From Epinephelus fuscoguttatus (Eukaryota > Chordata > Actinopteri > Perciformes > Serranidae): 64,000 nt of DNA. Position numbers and translations under genes: made by a program. Location: the NCBI RefSeq assembly GCF_011397635.1, contig NC_064759.1, positions 18,314,428 through 18,378,427 on the forward strand. Reading direction: 5' to 3'. Below are positions 25,371-35,604 of this stretch, in pieces. The notes below the pieces were generated by a model. The model was not told where the DNA came from. It searched no databases and saw only the letters and a list, made by a program, of their open reading frames with translations. Positions within the stretch are counted from its first letter, which is position 1, and each line of letters starts with the position of its first letter.

Positions 25371-27849
25371 ATACATAGTTTTTTTTCTTTTATTTAAATT
25401 CTGCTTAGTAGACCTTTAAGTACAGTTTATGTACTTAGTTACATTTTACCTCGCCTCTTACCAATTGTATTTTTGGATCTTTCTCATTTGTAGTTTGTTA
25501 AAACATATATCAAGCTCAGGCCTATTAGGGCTTTTCAAGTAGTATGACATGAGTATGTATACACAAGCCAGTCAAGTGTATCAAACAGTGACAGACCACA
25601 GTTATTTTAAGGGGAAAAAAATGTTCATTGAACTTCACATGGAACAATCACGAAAGTTGTTGGAACGCTGTGGTGCATTCCGACCACCCCCCATTCTGCC
25701 AAATCACTACTTTCACTTGAGCTTCACCCCCACTTGTGGCCTCAGGTCTGTGAGTGGCAGTTACCAGGTTTCTCCCTCCCTTTCAAAGTCCCTCACCCAC
25801 CTCTCCATCACAGTATGTTTGAGTCAGACCCTCCCCCGTTAGCCTTGACTCAGGCTTATTGCTCCCTCTCAGCTGCTCGGCTGAACAGTGACTGTTGATT
25901 GGTGGTTGAGGCGGAGAAGGAAGCCTTGGGAGTATTTATAGAGACTCTCTCATTTACCAGAACAATAACAACCCTCCCCCACACTGAGAGAAAGAGAAAA
26001 AGAGGCAAACTGACTTTTGGTTTCACATCTCAGGGGAAATGTGCATACTAGGACACACTTTGTCCCGTTGAATAAGGTTGACTGTCCATTCATGTTGACG
26101 TTGTGTAGCAGTTCTAACAGAGCAGGTTGAAAGTGACTCATAGTTGATTCATATCTTAAGTTTAGAAATATAGAGAGCAAACTTCTCGGATGTTTTCAGA
26201 AGCAGTTTACATATTATTTTAAAGTGTTAGAGTGATTACGTTCTTGTCTTGTTGACTCCTGTGAGTGCAACAACTGAAAAACACCACAATAAGAAGCAGC
26301 AGAATTAAGAAAAGTATTTATATTTCATGTGTTCATTGTCCTGAAACACTTTCCCTGTCACAACACTGTTTGTTAACTTTTCAGGTATTAAGACACACAC
26401 ACACACAGTGGGTATTAGTTTTACATGAGATTAGCCAACACATTGTAAATCAGGAATGGTAATACCCGCAATCCACTGATGCAAGTGAAACCAATTTATT
26501 TTAAGGATGTGGCAGCACTTCCTGAGTACTCAGACATATGGCTCCACCTCTATAAACGCACATGTCTGCACGAGGCATAGGGCTCTATACATTGCTAACA
26601 TTGCCAGTAATTACTGGCAGAGACAGTGTAGGGAGGATTAGTCAGGTAGGTAGGATTGAGTCAGCTGGTCTTAGTTGATGGTGACAGAGATTAAAGATGA
26701 CTTGGGTGATCGGTTCACTGTCCACAGGCAGATGATTACTGTAGCTCATAGAGCTGCCCTTTAGTTTGTCCATCTAATCCCACGCAGAAACCGGATAAGT
26801 CATTCATTTCAGACAGCAGAGCATAGAAAGTGGTATCACTGTAGAGCGAGTAGAGCCAGTAGAGTGGTGCAGGGATGAGGTCTGTTCGTAGGCCCACTTG
26901 GAAGTTAGCACCGCCCTGGTTCCCTCAATAGGATTTTTCTATTGGGTTTTCTATCATTGCAAAAAATAAGCTCTGTGGCAACCAAAAGTTTATGATACAT
27001 GTTTTGTTCGGCGACATAATCTCCACAAATGAACACCACTTTTATGATTTTTGAGGCATAAAACAGCAGTCGCATGACTTCAATGACACCACCGTCACGA
27101 GGCTGTGTTCAGCGTGATGATGTTCTGTGGTCTCATTTAGCAACTTATTAGAAACTGTCATTTTTAAGCCACGTCAACGCTTCAGCATTCACTAGTGAGG
27201 TATTTATTGACATATTTTATGTCGCAAAACAAAATGTGAAAGTCTCTTTAGCTTGTGTTAACCACAGCCCTCATGTCAGGCCTCTTAACTTAACCCATTC
27301 AAAAAACCTATCAACATTGAGACTAGGGAACTGGGTGTGCTAAAATGTGAACTCATGTCTGGGTTTTAGGACTAATTCGTGCACCACTCTAAGGGTTGGG
27401 TTTAAACTTAGCAATAGACAATGTGGAAAAAACCCCTAGAAACTGGAGAAGCAGGAGATCTCTGTTTGTCTGTCGGTATGCCCTTCACATATCTTGAGAA
27501 CCACTCATCCTATCGACTTCACACTTGGTGGGTGTACTGCTGAGGACACAAGGAAATCCAGTGTCAAATTTAGACATGTGATAAGTTCAGCACTAATAAC
27601 CTTGGAATAAACAAACATACAGTGTCTGTTACTCTGTTCATCAGCGGTGGCGGGGCCTTGGGGCTCTGCAGTACTGAGTCGAGTAGTGTATTTCACTGGC
27701 TGCTAGGAGCCACAGCATCATAATGTTTTTCTTTGCCATGCCTTCTTTTAATACTAATAATGCTATGTGAGTGAAATACCTCCATGAATGAAATCCAAGC
27801 TCTGCTTTATAACTGTGATGGTGCAGACTGAGCTGAGCATGCCTTGACC
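25371..27849. other. Non-coding stretch with repeat-like segments
   Basis: No exon is supported. The parts at about 26900-27160 and 27460-27610 read like dispersed fish repeats, judged from memory of similar phrases, but I cannot name families or place ends. A short CA tract is at about 26394-26406. Confidence 0.35.
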
Positions 27850-27851
27850 TA

Positions 27852-27880
27852 CAGTGGTGGAAAAAAGTTTTCGGACACCC
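27852..27880. repeat. Left terminal inverted repeat of the Tc1 element
   Basis: These 29 bases start CAGTGGTGG and end GGACACCC. They are identical to the inverse of 29449-29477 and are preceded by the TA duplication at 27850-27851. Confidence 0.95.
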
Positions 27881-28146
27881 TTAAAATTTTACACAATCTC
27901 AAATATTATCATGAAATATTTGTGGAAAAATCTTTTTTGTGTTTCAAAAGGTGTGGCTGCATTAGACAGATACAAACAAATACAAATTATATTTTTTTGT
28001 TTATTGTTTACAAGAAAAACTAACAAAACTAAATTCTTGACAGTTTCAATATGTCAGTTCTCAACATTGTCGGTATCAAAGTCAACAAATAACAGAGAAT
28101 GTGTTCAAAACTGAACAAAAAATAAATAAACCATCACATCATCAAA

Positions 28147-29172
28147 TTAATATTTAGTAGTCCTGCCACTGGCACGTAGTAGAGCTCTAATCCTGGCTGG
28201 CATGTTGCCCACGAGCCTTTCACACTGTTGAGGGGTAATCTTGTCCCATTCTTCTTGAATTACTGCTTTTAATTCTTCTAAAGTCTTTGGTTTATGCTTT
28301 GAAACAGACCTTTTGATAATCCACCACAGATTTTCAATGGGGCTCATGTCCGGGGATTGAGCTGGCCACTCTAAGACCTGGATACTGTGCTCCTGCAGCC
28401 AAGTTCTACTGGCCTTGGATGTGTGGCAAGGGGCATTATCTTGTTGAAACATCCAGTTTTTACCTCGACGGAACAGTGCACGCGCAGAAGGGAGCATGTG
28501 GGTTTGGAGAATGGTACAAAACTTGGTAGAGTTCAATGTGCCATCACAGACAGTGAGATGACCAACACCAGCAGCACTCATGCATCCCCAAACCATGATA
28601 CTGCCTCCACCATGCTTGACAGTAGGTACTGTACATGCTGGAGATAATGCTCGCCTGGCCTTCTGCACCCTCACATTAGTAGGAGGAAGATAAAGCTGGA
28701 AACTGGACTCATCTGACCACAAAATCTTCTTCCAATTCCTGGCTGTCCAGTTCTTGTGTGCCTGGGCCCAACGACGCCGGGCTAACCTCTGTCTCTCATT
28801 GATCAGGGGCTTCTTGATAGCCTTGTAGGACCTTAAGCCATGATCTAAAAGTCGGCCACGTGCAGTGCGGGTGGAACACTGGACACCAGTTTGGTTTGAC
28901 CACTGCTGCTGAAGCTCCTGTGATGTCATTCGACGGTTTTGCCTGCACATGCGGATCAGGATGCGGTCATTTCTTGCTGAAGAAACCCTTGGACCCCCAG
29001 ATCTTGGTTTGTCTTCCAAGCTGTTGGTTCGTCTGTATTTCTGCTGAGTGTATCCAACTGCTGAAGGACTGCATCTGCACTTCCTGGCTATCTGGCGGCA
29101 GCTGTACCCTTCCTGGCTGAGAATCTTTATCTTCAGGCGTGTTTCCTGCGTTAGGTTCCTTGTTTTAGCCAT
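28147..29172 (-). CDS. Tc1-family DDE transposase, intact
   Basis: This 341-residue transposase would bind its own terminal repeats and cut and paste the element into TA sites in the nucleus. The start is taken at MAKTRNLTQE because Tc1 proteins are normally 340-350 residues; the frame stays open 36 codons further upstream. Residues about 1-50 form the first paired-like helix-turn-helix. KPRSGGPR (56-62) stands where most family members have a GRPR AT-hook, so that motif has a Gly for Arg change. A second helix-turn-helix follows to about 115. The catalytic triad is visible: D154 in WSDESSF, D245 in FQQDNAPCH and E280 in SPIENLW, with exactly 34 residues between the last two (DD34E). No stop or frameshift is present. 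Confidence 0.93.
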   Translation of the reverse strand: MAKTRNLTQETRLKIKILSQEGYSCRQIARKCRCSPSAVGYTQQKYRRTNSLEDKPRSGGPRVSSARNDRILIRMCRQNRRMTSQELQQQWSNQTGVQCSTRTARGRLLDHGLRSYKAIKKPLINERQRLARRRWAQAHKNWTARNWKKILWSDESSFQLYLPPTNVRVQKARRALSPACTVPTVKHGGGSIMVWGCMSAAGVGHLTVCDGTLNSTKFCTILQTHMLPSARALFRRGKNWMFQQDNAPCHTSKASRTWLQEHSIQVLEWPAQSPDMSPIENLWWIIKRSVSKHKPKTLEELKAVIQEEWDKITPQQCERLVGNMPARIRALLRASGRTTKY

Positions 29173-29448
29173 TTTTGTGTCTGAAGAACTTTCAAATGTA
29201 CTGGCTTTATGTAGACACGAAGCTTGGCAACAAAAAATGTGTCTTTTAACAAAAAGAACGACCTTCATCACTGGTACCAAAATGACCCAATACTCAAAAT
29301 TTCTTATGTATTTTTATGGAACCAATCAATTTTAAGTTTTTAATGGCTTTTTTAGGATTTATTTAGTATTTTGGCTGTGACTGTACTAAAAGAAATTGCA
29401 CTTGAAGACCTAAGAGTGATTCTTAATGCAATATTTCACAAATGCATG

Positions 29449-29477
29449 GGGTGTCCGAAAACTTTTTTCCACCACTG
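29449..29477. repeat. Right terminal inverted repeat of the Tc1 element
   Basis: These 29 bases end CCACCACTG and are the exact reverse complement of the left end. The TA duplication follows at 29478-29479. The transposase start codon lies 276 bases inside this end. Confidence 0.95.
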
Positions 29478-29799
29478 TACGTCCATTGAGTTAGTTTGTC
29501 AAAGATGGCTGCCAAGCTGCAGACCACTGTTTGAGATCAACAAACAACAAAACCACAAATGTAAATGTTGTTGAAATGTAAAGTTTCAGCATATCCACTA
29601 CATAAACGTTACACAAACGTTACATATACTTGATTTGGAGAAATGTAGAATGCCAGCATTTATTCTGCTGATTTTGCTGAGTGTATTCACTGGTGTTTGA
29701 ATCTGCAACAAAGCCAGTAACATGATGCGTATTTTTCACGTGCTCTGAAGGCCTTTTACATGTTATTTTGGGGTAGGCTACAATGAGTTACTTCTCCCT

Positions 29800-30545
29800 G
29801 TGCTGCTACCTTGTCATGGTGGAGAGACTTGCAGGCTTCCAAGACCATGAGACCAACCTTACCAGATTGGTCTCAGGCAAGCAGCCAGACGAAAGTCAGC
29901 ACACTGGCTCTCCAGGCTTGGGGGTTGGGTGTGGTGCTAACAACACCACCCCATAAAAAACACACTGTTACAGAAACTACAATGAGCAAAACGACATTGA
30001 CATCAGGCACATAGTAAACTCCAGCCACCATAACGGTGGCAGTATGACCACTCCTGGTAAAAGCCGAAAGGAAATCAGGAGTGCAAAATCATGGTCTACT
30101 AAAAATCCAAGATCTGCCTTGAAACATGGAATGTCCAAACCATGTCCTCAGTGAAATGAAGAGATACCACCCGCACATCCTGGGTATAAGTGAAAGTCAA
30201 TGGACTGGCTTCGGATGCCAAGTACTGCATGATGGATGTATCATCCTCCATTCAGGCCATGAGAATATCCACACACACAGCGTAGCCGTCATTATCTCAA
30301 AGGAGAAAGCCAAAACCTTGCTGGAATGGGATCAATGGAACGGAACAGGGCTGGATCACAGGAGTCGCCTTAAGATGGACACCACCAGGCAAAAGGCAAC
30401 CTGGAGGGCCCAAAACCACCTGGCTCAGAATTGTGACACCGGAGCTGGAAAGGTTGAACCTGTCATGGGGAGAGGTGCAACATGCTGCAGATTAAGGATC
30501 AAATGCAGTGGAAAGAGCCAAGTGAAGCCTTATGTCCCATAGGGG
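29800..30545 (+). pseudogene. Internally deleted LINE fragment (endonuclease plus 3' end)
   Basis: From about 30110 the translation in shifting frames gives an ETWNVQTMSS-like start, then HILGISESQWTGFG, then LHSGHENIHTHSVAVIISKE. This is the pattern of the apurinic-type endonuclease domain of RTE/BovB-like LINEs. After about 30340 it passes directly to a 3'-terminal-type sequence (KATWRAQNHLAQ, then PYVP and GDEEE), similar to the extreme C-terminus of such LINEs. The reverse transcriptase between them is missing. Several stops and frameshifts are present, so the copy is dead. The clade is uncertain. Confidence 0.6.
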
Positions 30546-31379
30546 ATGAAGAGGAGTAAGTACAAGTAGTTAGAATAGCAACATAATTCCAGGAGTCTAA
30601 TATCTGAACATCATAATAAATCTATAGCTGTTGGGGGTCTAGGTGTATTGGTCAGGACCCAAAGAAACACAGTGTTGAGTGTGGAGTTGTTTGTATGAGT
30701 GGTTCTTGAGAAAGCTGCAAGTAGACCAAGCAATGGACCCATTCCCAAGAGGCATGTTTTGAGCAGGTTTCAAATGTTGCTCTTTTTTGTGAACAAGAAG
30801 ACAACCTAACCTGTAATCACTGTAGCTTGTTTCTGATGGAAGGAATTCAAGGTGTTACAACTGTCCCATGTTACAACTGTCCCTAGTCTCCCCTACTATT
30901 ATAAGCACATGGGATTTGATATATATCATTGCAAAAATCATAGTGGAAGTGTATAATATATTAGGAAGACTACTTACAATATGTATATCAAACAGGGATA
31001 CAACAAACAGAGTTGGTATGCTGACTGTCTGCCAACTTGTTCCACCATTTTATTGTTTTTTTTTTTTAAAGGTAGACCATGCAGGATATTCCAGGATGAC
31101 CATACAGTCATACAAAAGTAAACCCTCTCAATCAGTATTTAAGACTTGCTACAAGTGTGTGGTAGCATATTTATCTGCAGAGACTCCTCCCTGTGCCTGT
31201 AATTTCATATTTTCTTGTTTGGGGCGTTCCTGGGCACAGCACTCAGGACTTTTTAAAAAGCAGCATGCATCCAAAAGGAATTCAGAAAAATCGCAGACAA
31301 AGCACCAAAATATGTTGAACGAGAGTGAATCTGGGGTTGGCTTTCACAGGTGATACCTTTTACAAACAGTAACGACAAT
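30546..31379. other. Non-coding stretch, no gene recognised
   Basis: A forward open frame of 161 codons (30868-31353) crosses this stretch but resembles no protein I know, and it includes a run of phenylalanine-like codons from a T-rich tract. No other feature is supported. Confidence 0.35.
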
Positions 31380-31580
31380 TCCTGCATAGCATGGGTGTAG
31401 ATTTTGAGGGGGACAAGGAGGACATCACACTTTTATTTGACAGAATTAAAGACATTTACACCTTAAATTGATGCAGACAAGGAACAAACTAGTGTCTTAA
31501 AGTTCACCAGAATGCAGGAAATTAAGTGTTTTACACTCAAAATTTCCTGGGGCAGGATCCTGAACCCACCATTTCATGTG
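31380..31580 (-). repeat. Fragment of a dispersed teleost repeat
   Basis: Phrases such as GGGTGTAGATTTTGAGGGGG, TTGATGCAGACAAGG and CACCAGAATGCAGGAAATTA match, from memory, an abundant fish repeat of uncertain class. No terminal repeats were found. The reverse open frame of 137 codons that begins in it (31497-31910) is not recognisable as a protein. Confidence 0.4.
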
Positions 31581-32469
31581 TTCCCCTCCCCAATGTTGAA
31601 ACAAAATTGATGCCCTTGCTGTAAGGTATCCCTCAAAGTTTCTATAAGCTTCTCCTTTACCGACTTGCAGATGAAGCTGGTAGTCAATGCTTCTGTGGAG
31701 AACATCAGACTTCCGCTCCACTACAGGCCAGCGAGTACCTTTGCTCCAGGAGGCCTCTCCACACATTCCAAGACCCTGTTGCTGAGCAATAACCATGTCA
31801 GCTCCCTTGAAGTCTGACATGGAGGGCCTGGAAGCAGAAGCTAGATGTTTTGTGGTCTTTCTGGCCAACTTTATAAGCGCTAGGAAGGTTATTGGAGGTT
31901 GTGCCGTCACCTCAGACAGTGGGAACTACATGTGCAGTGCCTAGGCAGATGATGCACCAACAGATTAGGCTGAGTTGTACTCAGTGTTCTGACAAAACAC
32001 TTATTAGATATGCTGTTGTCTGCTACCACTAAAAAGAGTCAATGAGGAATGCTGGACTCTTTTTATAGGGGGAGCTCATAGTGATTTCCTGAGAACACAG
32101 TTAGGTGAAGCCAAGCTACACGTTCTTTAGACGCTGTTTAGAGCGCAAAACCCGTGTGAAATCAACGGATCCTGCAACTGCCGCAATTTTATAGCATGTT
32201 TTACAGTGTGACACAGGGGTGTGTCCAAGCTGAGAATGGAAGCAACACTTCCAATCTATTGCTCCTATAAACACAGTCACATGAACTCTCTCCCTCCCTC
32301 GCTCTTTATCCCTGAAATTAAAACACACACTAACACACAGAAGTCAATAAATGGCTCAAAGCGAGCGTGTGTAGAGTCTCCTCTCCCAAACCATAGACCA
32401 CAGCCAGAGATGTGAAACACATACAATAAACAGAAAAAAAGAGCCTTTAAGGAATAAGACTGCAGTGTA
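31581..32469. other. Non-coding stretch upstream of cited4
   Basis: No exon or repeat with clear ends was recognised in this interval. Confidence 0.35.
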
Positions 32470-32700
32470 TGCTCTATCTAATTACAGCAAAGCAAGCCTG
32501 CTCAATGGATATATAATTACAAAATGCATATCTTCCACTACAATCATGGCTGATTGCGATTTCATGCAAATATGTCGGGTTTTAAAGAGACGCAGTGATG
32601 TGATTGGTGAGCTCCAGAAGGTTGGGACACATTGTCTACGCTCTCTAATGCAAATGACACCATTAGGAGCTTTTGGCCCTGGGATAAAAATAAAGACTAT
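32470..32700. promoter_or_regulatory. Candidate enhancer with two octamer motifs
   Basis: The block lies about 1.2-1.4 kb upstream of the inferred cited4 exon 1. It holds two exact ATGCAAAT octamers (32564-32571 and 32648-32655), a CTAATTACAG and an ATATAATTAC homeodomain-type core. Its sequence is not repeat-like. These features suit a POU/homeodomain-bound element, and cited4 is the nearest gene. Conservation and activity are untested. Confidence 0.3.
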
Positions 32701-33078
32701 TTTGATGCATTTTAAAAAGCAGGCTGCAGTAACCTTGCACAGAGCACATGCTCCACTAAAGTGCTCATGGCAGAGCACAACAGAAACTTATGTTGATTGT
32801 GTGTTTTCTTTGGACCGACTGGCTGGGTGAGTTTCTCAGATAGTACCCACACCTGGGAGTGGCTTATTAACACTAGCTTAAAGTGGCCGGACAATGTCAA
32901 ACAATGACAAACGCCTGCCAGCGGTTGCCCATTTATAGTTGAATTCCCAGGACAATAGATTGGCTCGCTCTCCCCAAAGTGGTTCCATTCATTTGCAATT
33001 GCAGGCAAGAGGTCGTTGTCCTGAAGTGGGCAATCAAGAGATGTGTGCATCTGCAGAGTGGAGGTACACACGGAAACA

Positions 33079-33148
33079 TATACACACACACACACACACA
33101 CGTGCCTGCATCCACAGTCTATGCACGTCAAAAAAAAAAAAAAAAAAA
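33079..33148. repeat. CA microsatellite followed by poly-A tract
   Basis: A run of about ten CA units (about 33081-33101) is followed by an 18-base A tract at about 33131-33148. Open frames across it are artefacts. Confidence 0.85.
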
Positions 33149-33849
33149 CACAGAGGAACACACACAGTAGTTACACTGCTGCTGGTGCAGCTAGTGTGGC
33201 CTAGAATAGCACACAGGCTACATTCCTCTGCCCTCCCTCCGCTGTCTCACTGAGGCGAACACACACAGCAGACTGGTGGGTCACATGGACCAACAGCGAT
33301 CTTGGAGATGAAGTGTATATGCACATACCAGGGCCAAATAGATAAGTAGGTGCAGACAAGATGAGGGCATGGATTTCTACTATGCTCTGTGACACACAGG
33401 CAGATATGAGCATGCATAAACAAATACAGTCCCATCTATCTATCTAGAATAAAACTTATGATAGTCATGATTCACCCAACACAGCAGCAGTTACTAATGA
33501 AGACAAACAAGATCCAAATATTCTTTCAAAAAGAAACAGTGGGGAGGAGGGTATTTAAATTGGCTACTGTGTCACAGCTCTCCAAACAGCCCCCTTTTTT
33601 TCTACGCCCATGCACAATTATATTAAGTAGGGCCAATAGGAACAAAGAAGAGGCAGGACCGAGGCTCCACCTCTCCCCGACTGCCTTCCTCTGAGCTTTT
33701 TAGATGTACATAATCCCTGAGTTGACCCAGAAAATAGGCAGTCGTTTCAAGATCTGATGCGGCAGTCTTTGTGCACACCGTCCCCGCTTGAGCATGAAGC
33801 GTAACCCTGTGGAATACACACTGTAATTTCAGAGGAGCTTTTTTTGCCT

Positions 33850-33926
33850 TGCAGAGGAGGAAAACTGTTTAAATAGACGGAGCCGAAGCAAAGTCGCGCA
33901 ACTTTGTGAAAACGTAGCGGATACGG
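33850..33926 (+). promoter_or_regulatory. cited4: Inferred cited4 promoter region and non-coding exon 1
   Basis: A strong splice donor (ACGG|GTAAGTG) ends a presumed exon at 33926. It pairs with the acceptor just before the start codon, giving the 5'UTR intron that CITED genes commonly have. A TTTAAATAG phrase at about 33867-33875 could act as a TATA-like element, which would put the start site near 33895-33900. The transcription start cannot be fixed from sequence alone, so the left boundary is a guess. Confidence 0.45.
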
Positions 33927-34827
33927 GTAAGTGATTTTTATCGGGTTTATTTGCAGGAGGAATTGGGGGTTTTGGTCTGTGGTGGTCTCCGGGGCTGCTG
34001 CTTGCTCGCTTGCTGCTCCATTGTTTGCATCCTCTGTTTCAAACTAACAAAATGCGATAATATAATACCACAGCGGGCAAGATTAATGAATGCTGAACAT
34101 TTTAAAGCAATCGGGTGCAAAGTAATCGGATAAAAGCGAAGCGCCTTTTGTTGGATTTTCTGCCTTGTTAGAAATGTGGTGATTCAGCTGTTGGGGAGAT
34201 GTTGCATGATGTCAGTGTTCTTTGTTGCAACCTTACGTGCGTAAAATGTAACAGATTTTTCTGCCTCAGCTGACATGCAACATGGATGGGATTTAAAGCG
34301 ATGCATTAGGCGATGCACGCGTTTTTTATTCCGTTTTGTTGATCCCGTCGTGCATGAATTATCTGGTTGGGGGAAAAAAATACCCAAACAATGTATGTTA
34401 ACCTGTAATTGCGACCTGGGCGTTCATTCCTTGGCACAAAGAGGGGAGGTTTTAGGAAGACTAAACACACGAGTGTGGTTTTCAGTGTTCGCCAATTGGC
34501 ACAACAACCATGCAGATATTTCTTTTCTTCCTGGAGCGTTTCGGTGGTTTAACTTGAGGTGGATATGTGACATTACAAGGAAAATTGTGCCTTTATTTCT
34601 CACTGATGGTGAATTGTTTGGTCACTATCAGAGAAGTCAGTTCAGTATAATCTCTTGCACTGCACATCTGACACATGGCACCATTAACACAATTGCTGTG
34701 CATCTTATTAGCTGATAGTGGTTTAACTGGACAGCTACATATGCTCCTGCCATGTCAGCGTTGATCCAGCTGCACCTCCCCTTAAATGTTTCTAAACATC
34801 TTAACAGTGTCTCCTCTCTGCTCCTAG
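33927..34827 (+). other. cited4: cited4 5'UTR intron
   Basis: The intron starts GTAAGTG and ends CTCTGCTCCTAG, with a pyrimidine-rich acceptor tract, and is about 0.9 kb. It lies wholly in the 5' untranslated region; the coding exon starts at 34828, nine bases before the ATG. An open frame of 146 codons within it (34275-34715) has no recognisable content. Confidence 0.7.
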
Positions 34828-34836
34828 GCAGGAGGC

Positions 34837-35604
34837 ATGGCAGACCATCTGATGATGCCCATGAATCACAGCTCAGCGGGCGCCAGTCTCCACGGTTACA
34901 GGATGGGCATGAATGGCGGCCTGCAGGCAGGTCACCAGCAGCATGCCAACCAGCAGGGCATGCGGGCGCTGCCCAACGGCCAGATGATGCACTACGGTGG
35001 CGCCCAGGCCAACATGGAGACGGCCATGAGGCAGCGGCAGGGCATGGTGGGTGGACCCATGAATGGACAGCTGAACGGGGCCCAGATGGGTCACCACCAG
35101 ATGACCTCTGGTAACATGATGTACAACGGCCAGCCCCAGCAGCAGCAGCATCACCCTCAGCAGCAGCATCACATGCACCCACAGCAGCACCAACAACAGC
35201 ACCAGCAACAAGCCCAGCACCCACAGCAGCAGCAGCAGCAACAACAGTTCATGAGCGGAGGGTTAACATCCCAGCAGCTTATGGCCAGCATGCAGCTGCA
35301 GAAACTCAACACCCAGTACCATGGACACCCACTGGGGCCTATGGGTGGGAACCACATGGGGCCCACCACCCAGTACCGCATGAACCCGGCCCAGTTGGCT
35401 AACATGCAGCACATGGCCGGACCAGCGCTGGCTCTGAACGGCATGGACGCAGATATGATTGACGAGGAGGTTCTGACCTCGCTGGTCATGGAGCTGGGCT
35501 TAGACCGGGTCCAGGAGCTGCCAGAACTCTTCCTGGGCCAGAATGAGTTTGACTTCATCTCAGACTTTGTCAGCAAACAGCAGCCCAGCACTGTTAGTTG
35601 CTGA
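34837..35604 (+). CDS. cited4: CBP/p300-interacting transactivator, CITED4-type
   Basis: CITED proteins are small nuclear co-regulators that bind the CH1 (TAZ1) domain of CBP/p300 through an acidic C-terminal region, co-activating TFAP2 and competing with HIF-1alpha. The 255-residue frame is in one exon. It begins [10 protein letters not shown], the family start. Residues 99-137 are Gln/His-rich, and [11 protein letters not shown] (151-161) is a conserved CITED block. Residues 201-255 are the p300-binding region, with [15 protein letters not shown], the LPEL motif at 228-231, [13 protein letters not shown] and the C-terminal STVSC. ELFLGQ in place of the CITED2 ELWLGQ, and the position near scmh1, favour CITED4. 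Human CITED4 is shorter (about 184 residues) and Pro/Ala-rich, lacking this Gln/His stretch. Which teleost paralogue (4a or 4b) is unknown. Confidence 0.92.
   Translation: MADHLMMPMNHSSAGASLHGYRMGMNGGLQAGHQQHANQQGMRALPNGQMMHYGGAQANMETAMRQRQGMVGGPMNGQLNGAQMGHHQMTSGNMMYNGQPQQQQHHPQQQHHMHPQQHQQQHQQQAQHPQQQQQQQQFMSGGLTSQQLMASMQLQKLNTQYHGHPLGPMGGNHMGPTTQYRMNPAQLANMQHMAGPALALNGMDADMIDEEVLTSLVMELGLDRVQELPELFLGQNEFDFISDFVSKQQPSTVSC
35098..35248 (+). repeat. CAG/CAA-rich glutamine-histidine tract in cited4
   Basis: Interrupted CAG, CAA and CAC/CAT codons encode Gln/His residues 99-137. The mix of CAG and CAA makes it less prone to slippage than a pure CAG run. The antisense open frames across this part (Leu-, Cys- or Ala-rich) are shadows of the tract. 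Confidence 0.85.

Larger units (their letters stand above)
27852..29477 (-). mobile_element. Complete Tc1/mariner transposon
   Basis: The element is 1626 bases long. It begins CAGTGGTGGAAAAAAGTTTT and ends with the exact inverse; the first and last 29 bases match perfectly (27852-27880 and 29449-29477). TA lies on each side (27850-27851 and 29478-29479), the target duplication of Tc1/mariner elements. A single uninterrupted transposase gene occupies the interior on the - strand, with about 275 bases of untranslated sequence on each side. Perfect ends plus an open gene indicate recent arrival and possibly retained activity. Another Tc1 copy at 62437-63370 is badly decayed by comparison. Confidence 0.95.

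Noticed and set aside
30868..31353. Forward open frame of 161 codons
   Set aside because: It spans AT-rich DNA and a T-tract and resembles no known protein.
31497..31910. Reverse open frame of 137 codons
   Set aside because: It begins in a dispersed repeat and shows no recognisable motif; kept as a possible but unsupported frame.
34637..35224. Reverse open frame of 195 codons antisense to cited4
   Set aside because: It is a shadow of the biased CAG-rich cited4 coding exon.
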